Below the pieces are notes generated by a model that saw nothing but the letters and a program-made list of their open reading frames with translations, was not told the origin of the DNA and ran no database searches. From contig NZ_BDJB01000004.1 of NCBI RefSeq assembly GCF_002117915.1, positions 156,050 to 220,049 of the forward strand: a DNA stretch of 64,000 nucleotides, read 5' to 3'. Each line of letters starts with the position of its first letter. Positions within the stretch are counted from its first letter, which is position 1. The translations under genes and the position numbers were made by a program. Positions 1 to 8,373 of the stretch are shown here, one piece after another. The stretch is from Sphingomonas sp. TZW2008. GTDB lineage: Bacteria; Pseudomonadota; Alphaproteobacteria; Sphingomonadales; Sphingomonadaceae.

Positions 1-1
1 G

Positions 2-772
<771 letters not shown>

Positions 773-786
773 ACCCGCGCTGCGAC

Positions 787-810
787 CCCCGAACCGGTAC
801 GGGTTCGGGG
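787..810 (+). other. Hairpin between atpD and atpC
   Basis: A perfect 9-bp stem (CCCCGAACC / GGTTCGGGG) with a 6-nt loop starts 15 bases after the atpD stop. No T-run follows, so it does not look like a full intrinsic terminator. It may stabilise or process the atp mRNA, or lower atpC expression relative to atpD. That role is inference. Confidence 0.5.
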
Positions 811-905
811 ATTGCTGGCCGGCGGGATCGGCCGTTTGGCTTTGATCCCGCCGCCGGAAGCCCTTTCCCGCCCTTCGCCTCGGCGTAGGGAAGTGAGACA
901 CAGAC

Positions 906-1157
906 ATGCTGCACTTCGAACTCGTCACGCCCGAACGCCTCGTCCGCAGCGAGGAGGTTTATATGGTCACCGTGCCCGGGACCGAGGGTAATTTCGGCGT
1001 TCTCGAAGGCCACGCCCCGCTGATGTCGACGATTCGCGACGGCGATCTGCTGATCCAGCGCACTGCTGGCGGCGCGGCGGAGACGATCGCGATCCGCGGC
1101 GGGTTCGCGGAGGTGAATGCGCGCGGGCTGACCGTGCTGGCCGAGCACGCCGCCTGA
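906..1157 (+). CDS. atpC: F1F0 ATP synthase subunit epsilon, short form
   Basis: Epsilon is the small rotor subunit of F1. It contacts gamma and regulates ATP hydrolysis. The 83 residues cover only the N-terminal beta-sandwich domain, with the family motifs FELVTPERL at the start and [19 protein letters not shown] in the middle. Usual epsilon subunits have about 130-140 residues, including a C-terminal two-helix domain that is inhibitory in many bacteria. Here the protein stops after the sandwich (...LTVLAEHAA). Its position behind atpD fits the end of the atp operon. Short epsilon proteins are found in some alphaproteobacteria, so this is probably not a broken gene. Confidence 0.93.
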   Translation: MLHFELVTPERLVRSEEVYMVTVPGTEGNFGVLEGHAPLMSTIRDGDLLIQRTAGGAAETIAIRGGFAEVNARGLTVLAEHAA

Positions 1158-1195
1158 TACCGGCACCCCGTTTCACTTACCAGCGGCTTGCCGGC

Positions 1196-1749
1196 CTAGC
1201 TGACCAGTTCGAGCGGGCGGCTCTTATCAAAATCGATCAGGCCGTTGATCATCTCGGCGCGAAAATAACGCGCGCGTGATCGGCCGCGGCCATCGAGATC
1301 GTGGATCATCCAGCCAAGGTCAATTTTCCCTTTTCCGCCGTAGGCGGTTCGGGGCGGCGCGCTGCTATCTACCATCGATAAGTCGGCCTTGAAGTCGGTG
1401 AGACCTAGATGCGCGCGATCGTTGCTTTGCTCAGCGATGACGTTGTCCGCGACCGCCGAAACCAAATCGGCATCGAGCGTATAAGCGACGTCGCGTAGCA
1501 CCAAGGCACGCTTCTCCCCGCGCGCCGTCTTCATCGTCAGCCATTCGAACGCGATGGGACGCTGTACCCAGAGGCGGCGAACGCTCCACTGCGTATCCGG
1601 ACGCGTGCTGATGGCCGATAGAAGGCGCTTCGCTGCCGAGGCGAGATGACATCGTAGCTAATGAGATCGTCAACGAACTCCGGCCGCCGGAAGCAGGCAT
1701 GCATACCGCGAAGCTCGATGCGGACAGAGGTTGCTCGCGGTTCGTTCAC
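1196..1749 (-). pseudogene. Cas5d-like (type I-C CRISPR) gene, frameshifted
   Basis: Two frames on the minus strand join into one protein of about 182 residues. The upstream frame (GTG at 1749) reads RIELRGMHACFRRPEF...SYDVISPR. Near position 1638 the coding sense moves to the other frame, which continues AAKRLLSAI...VQRPIAFEW...LVLRDVAY...LGWMIHDLD...FRAEMINGLIDF and stops at 1196. These blocks match, in order, the landmarks of Cas5d (Cas5, Dvulg subtype): FxRPE, SYDVxTPxAA, RDVAY, LGWMxxDxD and FRAxxxNGxI. Restoring one base near the junction would give one continuous frame. The segment between RDVAY and the LGxxxF-like block is about 17 residues shorter than I recall for Cas5d, and the Gly-Lys-His motif used for crRNA cleavage is not visible. 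No other cas gene or repeat array lies nearby. It is either a decayed remnant or a sequencing error in an orphan gene. Family assignment is from remembered motifs only. Confidence 0.68.
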
Positions 1750-1880
1750 GTGGCGTTCTTACAACCGATCGCGGATGTTCCAGCTTGAATTTGCACCGTT
1801 TCGTAGGTGTTCATGCCGGTGCGAGCGCGCGTCTGACGTATGGTTTGCCGGTGCATTTACACACCCGGAGGGCTCGCCTC

Positions 1881-1991
1881 ATGACCATCACTATTTCCGC
1901 GACGATCAGCGCCAAGAACACCAGCGTATCGGTGCGTGTGCAGCTTCCGCGGCGACCCGTTACCGTCTCCGCGCCGCGACCGTCGAGTTGA
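1881..1991 (+). CDS. Possible 36-residue peptide in a gene-poor stretch
   Basis: The 320 bases between the cas5d-like gene and metC (1750-2070) hold no convincing gene. The best candidate is this short frame. It begins MTITISATISAKNTS and has a good ribosome binding site (GGAGG, 9 bases before the ATG). It has no recognisable domain, membrane segment or homologue that I know. It could easily be chance. Confidence 0.2.
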   Translation: MTITISATISAKNTSVSVRVQLPRRPVTVSAPRPSS

Positions 1992-2070
1992 TGGCAGCAG
2001 CGTCCGGAGCGGGCGGGCGACTGTGTTGGCGGATTGCTCAACTCGTGCCGTGCGCCGACCTGGAACGTTA

Positions 2071-3267
2071 CTACCGTCTCAGCGCCTCACGATACCTAGC
2101 GAGCCCGCGTTCAAGATCGGCGATTAGATCCGCCGGGTCTTCGAGCCCGATCTGCAATCGCACGAGCGGCCCTGCGAAATGCGGCGTCGTCGCCGTGCGA
2201 TAGCGCTGCGGATCGACCGGCAGCGCCAAGCTCTCGAATCCACCCCACGAATAACCGATGCCGAAATGGTCGAGCCCGTCGATCAGCGCGGCACGTGCTG
2301 CCTCGTTGCCGCCGTCGAGGACGAACGAGAAGAGGCCGCTCGATCCGGTGAAGTCCCGTCGGAAGATGTCGTGTGCTGGTGACGAGGCGAGGGCGGGGTG
2401 CAGGACCTGCGCGACTTCGGGCTGCTCTTTCAGCCATTCCGCGATCTGGAGGGCGCTCGACTGGTGCTGGGCCATCCGCACCGCCATCGTGCGCAGTCCG
2501 CGCGACGCGAGCCATGCATCGTCGGGGCTGGCGACCTGTCCCAATTGAAAGCTGGTATCGCGCAGCTTGCGCCAGTGCGACGGCGCGGCGGTGACGCTGC
2601 CGAGCATCACGTCCGAATGGCCGACGACGTACTTCGTGCAGGCGAGGATCGACAGATCGACGCCGAGGCCGATCGCGCGGAAGTTGAGCGGCGTCGCCCA
2701 GGTGTTGTCGAGCAGTGTCGTGACGCCGCGCGCCTTTGCCGCGGCGACGATCGCGGGCACGTCCTGCACTTCGAAAGTGAGGCTGCCGGGGCTTTCCATG
2801 AAGATGGCACGCGTCCGCTCGCCGATCAGGTCGACAATGCCGCTGCCGGCCAGCGGATCGTAGTAGCGCGTCGTGATGCCGAAGCGCCGCAGCAGGCCGT
2901 CTGCCATCGCCCGCGTCGGGTCGTACGCCGTGTCGGCGAGTAGCAATTCGTCGCCGGGCGACAGCACCGATAGCAACGCCGCGGCGATCGCGGCTACGCC
3001 GGACGGATAGAGAAAGGTCGCCTCGGCGCCGGGCTCGAGCTCGGTCAGTGCATCGGCCAAACTCCACTGCGTCGGGCTGCCGCGACGGCCGTAGAACAGG
3101 CGATGATGCGTCTCGCGGCCACTTGCGGCGCGCAGCTCGGCGACCGAGCCGTAGAGGTGCGTCGAGGCGCGCCACACCGGCGGGTTGACGATGCCCTGCG
3201 TCCATTCGGCGCGACGCCCGGCGGCGACGACGCGGGTGGCATCGCGGATCGGCCGATCGTCGCTCAT
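2071..3267 (-). CDS. metC: Cystathionine beta-lyase
   Basis: This is a PLP enzyme of the Cys/Met metabolism family. It most likely splits cystathionine to homocysteine, pyruvate and ammonia in methionine synthesis. The protein has 398 residues. The internal aldimine lysine is Lys212 in ACTKYVVGHSDVMLG, and Asp187 in LLDNTW is placed to bind the pyridine nitrogen. The YGRRGSPT motif near residue 59 and the C-terminal SWGGFESL motif are typical of bacterial MetC. I chose the ATG at 3267 because AGGAG lies 7 bases upstream and the ATG overlaps the stop of the sulfurtransferase gene (ATGA), which suggests translational coupling. Cystathionine gamma-lyase/synthase relatives are the alternative, but the SWGGxESL end favours beta-lyase. 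Confidence 0.92.
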   Translation of the reverse strand: MSDDRPIRDATRVVAAGRRAEWTQGIVNPPVWRASTHLYGSVAELRAASGRETHHRLFYGRRGSPTQWSLADALTELEPGAEATFLYPSGVAAIAAALLSVLSPGDELLLADTAYDPTRAMADGLLRRFGITTRYYDPLAGSGIVDLIGERTRAIFMESPGSLTFEVQDVPAIVAAAKARGVTTLLDNTWATPLNFRAIGLGVDLSILACTKYVVGHSDVMLGSVTAAPSHWRKLRDTSFQLGQVASPDDAWLASRGLRTMAVRMAQHQSSALQIAEWLKEQPEVAQVLHPALASSPAHDIFRRDFTGSSGLFSFVLDGGNEAARAALIDGLDHFGIGYSWGGFESLALPVDPQRYRTATTPHFAGPLVRLQIGLEDPADLIADLERGLARYREALRR

Positions 3268-4100
3268 GGGCCAGTCTCCTTGGGCGTCGTCGGATCGCTG
3301 CCCCATTCGGCCCAGCTGCCGTCGTAGATCGGCACCGTTTGCCCGAGAAGATGCGCGGCAAAGGCGATCACCGCCGCGGTCACGCCGGAACCGCATGTCG
3401 CAACTAGTGGGCGATCGAGATCGATGCCGGCATCGACGAATACCGATGCCAGTTGGTCAACCTCCTTCCACGTGCCGTCCGTGTTGAAGAAGGTGGCATA
3501 GTGAAGGTTGATCGCGCCCGGGATATGGCCGGGCACGACGCCAGGTCGCGGCTCGGCCTCGGCGCCGGCGAAGCGGCCGGGCGATCGCGCGTCTACGATC
3601 TGCGTGTCGCGCGTCGCCTGCGCCGCCTTCATGTCCGCCAGATCTGCGATCCCCGCCCCCCGTGCACGAACCGTGACGTGTCGCGGTTTCGCTTCGATAG
3701 GTCCCTGCGCGATCGGGCGACCCTCCGCGCGCCACTTGGCAAGGCCGCCATCGAGCAGTGCCACGTCGCTCACGCCGAAGCTTCGCAGCATCGCCCATCC
3801 GCGGGCGGCGGTATGGTGCGGGGAATCATCGTAGAGGATGATGCGCGTGCCATCGCCGAGCCCGAGCTTCGTCATCCGGCTGGCGAACTTTTCCGGCGGT
3901 GGCAGCATCATCGGTAGGTCCGACGTCGTATTCGCCAGATCGGCCAGATCGAGGAAGACGGCGCCGGGGATGTGCGCCACTTCGAAGTCGGCGCGCGCAT
4001 CGCGTGCTTCGGTCGGCAGGTACCAGCTGGCATCGGCGACGCGGACATCGCGCGCATCGAGCGCGTCGGCGAGCCATTGGGTGGAAACGAGCGGGGTCAT
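3264..4100 (-). CDS. sseA: 3-mercaptopyruvate sulfurtransferase (two rhodanese domains)
   Basis: The enzyme moves sulfur from 3-mercaptopyruvate (or thiosulfate) to a thiol acceptor in the cytoplasm. The 278-residue protein has two rhodanese domains. The first (about 1-130) lacks a catalytic cysteine. The second (about 150-275) has the active-site loop CGSGVTA at Cys236. A CGSG(V/T)TA loop is typical of mercaptopyruvate sulfurtransferases, whereas thiosulfate-specific rhodaneses usually have CRxGxxR. It is co-transcribed with metC through an ATGA overlap, which fits a role in sulfur amino acid metabolism. It is divergent from queF. Confidence 0.92.
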   Translation of the reverse strand: MTPLVSTQWLADALDARDVRVADASWYLPTEARDARADFEVAHIPGAVFLDLADLANTTSDLPMMLPPPEKFASRMTKLGLGDGTRIILYDDSPHHTAARGWAMLRSFGVSDVALLDGGLAKWRAEGRPIAQGPIEAKPRHVTVRARGAGIADLADMKAAQATRDTQIVDARSPGRFAGAEAEPRPGVVPGHIPGAINLHYATFFNTDGTWKEVDQLASVFVDAGIDLDRPLVATCGSGVTAAVIAFAAHLLGQTVPIYDGSWAEWGSDPTTPKETGP

Positions 4101-4212
4101 CCTCCACCATTAGCCGGCATCGGCGCCGGGATTGAAGCCCCGTCTCGGTATTGCCTGCCGTAGCCCAGCGTGTCGCTGGCGCAGCGCGGCATGCGCCACT
4201 ATCTGACACGTC

Positions 4213-4656
4213 ATGACACTTCATCTCGGACAGACCAGCGCGCTTCCCGCGACGCCGGAAGAAGCAGTGCTCGATTACGTCCCCAACCCACGCCTCGGTC
4301 GCACCTACCTCGTGCGGTTCGTGGCGCCCGAATTCACATCGCTGTGCCCGGTGACCGGCCAGCCCGACTTCGCACACATCGTGATCGACTACGTGCCCGG
4401 CGACACGATCGTCGAATCGAAGTCGCTCAAGCTGTTCCTCGGCAGCTTCCGCAACCATGCCGCGTTTCACGAGGATTGCACCGTCGGTATCGGCGAGCGT
4501 CTCGTTGTAGAGATGGCGCCGCGGTGGTTGCGTATCGGCGGCTATTGGTACCCGCGCGGCGGCATTCCGATCGACGTATTCTGGCAGAACGCGGCGCCGC
4601 CAGCCGATCTGTGGCTGCCGGATCAAGGCGTTCCATCCTACCGCGGGCGCGGCTGA
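4213..4656 (+). CDS. queF: NADPH-dependent 7-cyano-7-deazaguanine reductase
   Basis: QueF reduces the nitrile of preQ0 to the amine of preQ1 in queuosine synthesis for tRNA. At 147 residues it is the short single-domain (YkvM-type) form. Key residues are visible: the nucleophile Cys45 in [12 protein letters not shown], Asp52 in the same motif, the family signature ESKSLKL (68-74), and the His-Glu pair in FHED (86-87). The ATG at 4213 lacks a strong Shine-Dalgarno sequence but fits the family N-terminus. It appears monocistronic, divergent from sseA-metC. Other queuosine genes are not in the window. Confidence 0.95.
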   Translation: MTLHLGQTSALPATPEEAVLDYVPNPRLGRTYLVRFVAPEFTSLCPVTGQPDFAHIVIDYVPGDTIVESKSLKLFLGSFRNHAAFHEDCTVGIGERLVVEMAPRWLRIGGYWYPRGGIPIDVFWQNAAPPADLWLPDQGVPSYRGRG

Positions 4657-4676
4657 CCGAAATTAGCGATTTGACG

Positions 4677-4693
4677 TTGTTGCATCGCAACAA
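4677..4693 (+). other. Small hairpin upstream of the glycosyltransferase gene
   Basis: A 7-bp perfect inverted repeat, TTGTTGC-ATC-GCAACAA, lies between queF and the next gene, directly after a TTGACG sequence (4671-4676) that resembles a -35 box. No good -10 box follows. It could be a queF transcript end without a T-tract or an operator. Both are inference. Confidence 0.3.
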
Positions 4694-4772
4694 AGCGTGC
4701 AACCAACTGCGGCCCCACCGGTTGTCCCGCTGAATAACCCGTGAATGGGTGTGTTAGCGAAGGCATTGAACG

Positions 4773-7040
4773 ATGGACAAAAAGGCACAGGCGATCGGCG
4801 TTGGCCACCTTGCCCTCATCGGTAACTTCTTGCCGCGCAAGTGCGGCCTCGCGACATTCACGACCGACACGTTCAACGCGTTGAAGGGTCGCTTTCCCGA
4901 CCTCACCGTGGACGTCTACGCGATGGACGATCATCCGGGTCGATACAGCTATCCTGACGCGGTAACGGGCACGATCGCACAGAACGATCTTGGCGCCTAT
5001 CTCGATACGGCACGGCAGATCGAGGCATCGGGTGCGCAGGCGATTTGGTTGCAGCACGAGTATGGCATCTATGGCGGGCCGGCGGGCGAGCATATCCTTG
5101 CGCTGCTGGATCGAACCACGCTGCCGCTCATCGTGACGCTTCACACCGTGCTCGAAAAGCCAAGTCACGACGAGCGCGTCGTGATGGAAGCGCTGTTGCG
5201 CCGCGCGGCGAAGATCGTCGTCATGGCAGAGCGGGGGCGCGAGATCCTAACCCGCGTCTACGGCGCGAACTTGCGATCGATCGTCAACATCCCGCACGGC
5301 GTGCCCGATCGCGTCTTTGCCGAGCCTGCCGCATTCAAGCCGCGGTTCGGGTGGCAGGGGCGGCAGGTTATCCTGACGTTCGGGTTGCTCGCCCCTGGCA
5401 AGGGGATCGAGACGGTGATCGAGGCGCTGCCGGCGGTTGTCGCGCAGCATCCTGACGCGATGTACGTCGTTCTAGGCGCGACACATCCCAACCTCGTGGC
5501 GCACGAGGGCGAGAAGTATCGTGATAGCCTGAAGGCGCTCGCCGCCGATAAGGGCGTGGCCGACAATGTTGCCTTCATCGACGCGTTCGTCGAGCAGGAC
5601 GATCTGATCGACTATCTCCAGGCGGCGGACATCTACGTCACGCCGTATCTCAACCCCGCGCAGATCACGAGCGGCACGCTGTCCTACGCGATCGGCGTTG
5701 GCAAGGCGGTTATTTCGACGCCCTATGTCCATGCGACCGAGATACTGGCGGATGGCCACGGCGTGCTCGTCGATTTCCGTGACTCGGCAGCATTCTCGCG
5801 CGAGATCAACGACCTGCTCGGCAGCGAGCGCAACCGCATGCGGCTGTCGTCGCGCGCCTATGCACGTGGCCGCACGATGACTTGGTCGCGTGTCGCCGAG
5901 CGGGCGATGGGCGAACTTGAGGCGATCGTCGACGGCCAGCCGAAGCGGATCGTCCCGTCGAGCGCGCTCAAGGTGCTGGCGCCCGACATCGCCGCGGTCG
6001 AGCGGATGAGCGACGCGACCGGCATGCTCCAGCACTCGATCTATTCGGTGCCCGATCGACGCCACGGCTATTGCATCGACGACAACGCCCGCGCGCTGAT
6101 CCTGATGAGCGCCGTTGACGATCTCGACGAGACCGCACGCGACAAGTGGACGACGATCTACGCCTCGTTCGTTCAATATGCTTGGAATCCTGACAAGCGG
6201 CGCTTCCGTAACTTCATGAACTACGACCGCACATGGTGTGAGGATTGCGGATCAGAGGACTCTAACGGCCGCGCGCTCTGGTCGCTCGGCGTGACGGCGC
6301 GCGACGCGCGGACGCGCAAGCATCGCGACTGGGCGACGATGATGTTCGACACCACGGCTAGCCTCGCGCTGGAGCTTGGCAGCCCGCGCGCGCAGGCGTT
6401 CGCGATGCTCGGCGCGGCGGCGATGCTCGAGGCCTCGCCCGGCCACCAGCTTGCCCGTTCGATCCTTGAACGCTTCCCCGACCAGCATGTCGCCTTGCTC
6501 GACGAGGCGCGGCGGCCGAACTGGGTGTGGTTCGAGATCGTTCTTGCCTATGACAATGCGCGCCTGCCCGAGGGGCTGATCCGCGCCGGCATGGCGCTCA
6601 ACCGCCGCGACCTGATCGCAGTTGGCGTCGAGACGCTCGAGTGGATCATCAGTCGGCAGAAGAGCCCCGCCGGTCATTTCCGCGCGGTCGGCTCGGAAAG
6701 CTTCGGACGGCCCTATGCTGAGCCGCTGCCGTTCGACCAGCAGCCGCTCGAGGCGCAGGCGACGATCGACGCATGCTGCGCAGCCTTTGCGGCGACCGGC
6801 GAGCAGCGCTGGCGCGACGAGGCAGAGCGTGCTTACGGCTGGTATCTCGGCCGCAACGATCTCGATCTGCCGCTCGCGACGATGCACGATGGCGGCTGTT
6901 TCGATGGCCTGATGCCGACGGGCCTCAATCGCAATCAGGGTGCCGAGTCGATCCTGGCGCTGCAATTGTCGAGCTGTGCGATTTCGGGGCTATCAAAGGC
7001 GACCCAAGGCGTGGCAGGGGCCGACCGCGCTGTCGCGTAA
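4773..7040 (+). CDS. GT4 glycosyltransferase fused to an alpha-helical glycosidase-like domain
   Basis: This 755-residue cytoplasmic protein has two parts. Residues about 10-390 form a GT-B fold family-4 glycosyltransferase, with GNFLPRKCGLATFT at the start, WLQHEYGIYGG, LLAPGKGIETVIEALP and a nucleotide-sugar site around ITSGTLSYAIGVGKAVIST. The usual first Glu of the EX7E motif is not obvious. Residues about 420-745 look like an (alpha/alpha) toroid: CIDDNARAL, NGRALWSLG, a Trp/Tyr-rich middle, and EAQATIDAC...GWYLGRND. The next gene, a GH130 phosphorylase, starts 49 bases downstream, so the pair probably makes or turns over one glucan or mannan-type oligosaccharide. Substrate and linkage cannot be told from sequence. 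The 5' region has no strong Shine-Dalgarno sequence, but the frame and length are convincing. Confidence 0.82.
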   Translation: MDKKAQAIGVGHLALIGNFLPRKCGLATFTTDTFNALKGRFPDLTVDVYAMDDHPGRYSYPDAVTGTIAQNDLGAYLDTARQIEASGAQAIWLQHEYGIYGGPAGEHILALLDRTTLPLIVTLHTVLEKPSHDERVVMEALLRRAAKIVVMAERGREILTRVYGANLRSIVNIPHGVPDRVFAEPAAFKPRFGWQGRQVILTFGLLAPGKGIETVIEALPAVVAQHPDAMYVVLGATHPNLVAHEGEKYRDSLKALAADKGVADNVAFIDAFVEQDDLIDYLQAADIYVTPYLNPAQITSGTLSYAIGVGKAVISTPYVHATEILADGHGVLVDFRDSAAFSREINDLLGSERNRMRLSSRAYARGRTMTWSRVAERAMGELEAIVDGQPKRIVPSSALKVLAPDIAAVERMSDATGMLQHSIYSVPDRRHGYCIDDNARALILMSAVDDLDETARDKWTTIYASFVQYAWNPDKRRFRNFMNYDRTWCEDCGSEDSNGRALWSLGVTARDARTRKHRDWATMMFDTTASLALELGSPRAQAFAMLGAAAMLEASPGHQLARSILERFPDQHVALLDEARRPNWVWFEIVLAYDNARLPEGLIRAGMALNRRDLIAVGVETLEWIISRQKSPAGHFRAVGSESFGRPYAEPLPFDQQPLEAQATIDACCAAFAATGEQRWRDEAERAYGWYLGRNDLDLPLATMHDGGCFDGLMPTGLNRNQGAESILALQLSSCAISGLSKATQGVAGADRAVA

Positions 7041-7089
7041 GCCCCGCTTGCCTCAGCGCGTCGACTGCTGACGACAACGCGAGGCTTTC

Positions 7090-8373
7090 TTGGACCTGTT
7101 CAACCATCAGCTTCGGCTGCACGCCGATCCTTCGCGCGTCGTGGTACGTCCGTTCCACATTCCGTGGTCGGCCACCAACGGGCAGGGGCAGAGCCGTGCG
7201 GAACGCATGATCGCCGAAGTGCTCGAGATGTCGCCGCGCGAGGCGAGCGATCAGCTCGCGGCGGTGCTCAAGGATTTCGAGGCGCGCCACTGGCAGACGC
7301 GCCGCGTGTTCATGACGCGCTACGACGACATGGCCGAGCAGATGGGGCTCGATGGCAGCAACATCGGCGACGAGAAGCGGCAGCTGATCGGTGCCTATTT
7401 CTGTCATGAATACAGCTACGCCGCCGCCGCGCTGATGAACCCGAGTGCGGTGCCGCATTTCGACCAGTCGGGCATGCCGCCGGGCGCCCAGCGCATTCTG
7501 ATGAGCCTGCGTGCGGTGGGAGAGGGGCACATCTCGTCCGTCGCGTTCCGTGAAGGCATCATCGGTGAGGACAATGAATTGCGCCTCGCGCCCGAGCCGC
7601 CCTTCGCGACCGCCGCCGACGCGCCTGGGATCGACGGCGAAGAGATGCCGAGCGGACCGATCACGGTGCATCGCCATCGCGATTCGACGCTGTCGGGCAC
7701 GGTGATCTTCCCGATCACCGAAGCGCAGTCGAAGGGGCTGGAAGACCTACGCCTCGTCCATTTCACGCACGACGACGGCACGATCGAGTGGCTCGGCACC
7801 TATACCGCGTATAACGGCGCCAAGATTCAGTCCGAGCTGCTCCGCACGCGTGATTTCCGCAGCTTCGACCTCGTGCCGATGACGGGTACGGCGGCGCGCA
7901 ACAAGGGGATCGCCTTGTTCCCCCGAACGGTGAACGGAGAGTATCTGTCGATCGGCCGGCAGGACGGCGAGAACCTTTATCTGCTGCGCTCCGATCGGCT
8001 CGATCACTGGGACGACGGTGATCTTATCCTGACGCCGGTGTTCCCGTGGGAACTGGTGCAGATCGGCAATTGCGGTCCACCGATTGAGGTCGACGAGGGC
8101 TGGCTGCTGCTGACGCACGGTGTCGGCGCGATGCGCAAATATTCGATCGGGGCGGCGCTGCTCGACAAGAACGATCCGTCGAAAGTACTCGGGCGGACGC
8201 GCGAGCCGATCCTGGCCGCGGCGGATCAGGACCGCGAGGGCTATGTGCCCAACGTCGTCTATACCTGCGGCGCGATGCGGCATGGCGACAAACTGTTCAT
8301 GCCCTACGGCATCGCGGATAGTTCGGTGGGCTTCGCCTTCGTCGATATCAAGCAGCTGATCGCGCGGATGTGA
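7090..8373 (+). CDS. GH130-family glycoside phosphorylase or hydrolase
   Basis: The 427 residues match the five-bladed propeller family GH130. Known members phosphorolyse or hydrolyse beta-mannosides. Motifs seen are RHRDSTLSGTVIFPIT, FTHDDGTIEWLGTYTAYNG, NCGPPIEVDEGWLLLTHGVG (around 325), YSIGAALLDKNDPSKVLGR, and the end GYVPNVVYTCGAMRHGDKLFMPYG. The start is a TTG at 7090, with GAGG five bases before it; no better start keeps the MDLFNHQLRLHADP N-terminus. It follows the glycosyltransferase fusion in the same direction and is probably co-transcribed. Its last 26 bases overlap the convergent OPT transporter gene. Whether it is a phosphorylase or a hydrolase cannot be decided here. Confidence 0.85.
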   Translation: MDLFNHQLRLHADPSRVVVRPFHIPWSATNGQGQSRAERMIAEVLEMSPREASDQLAAVLKDFEARHWQTRRVFMTRYDDMAEQMGLDGSNIGDEKRQLIGAYFCHEYSYAAAALMNPSAVPHFDQSGMPPGAQRILMSLRAVGEGHISSVAFREGIIGEDNELRLAPEPPFATAADAPGIDGEEMPSGPITVHRHRDSTLSGTVIFPITEAQSKGLEDLRLVHFTHDDGTIEWLGTYTAYNGAKIQSELLRTRDFRSFDLVPMTGTAARNKGIALFPRTVNGEYLSIGRQDGENLYLLRSDRLDHWDDGDLILTPVFPWELVQIGNCGPPIEVDEGWLLLTHGVGAMRKYSIGAALLDKNDPSKVLGRTREPILAAADQDREGYVPNVVYTCGAMRHGDKLFMPYGIADSSVGFAFVDIKQLIARM

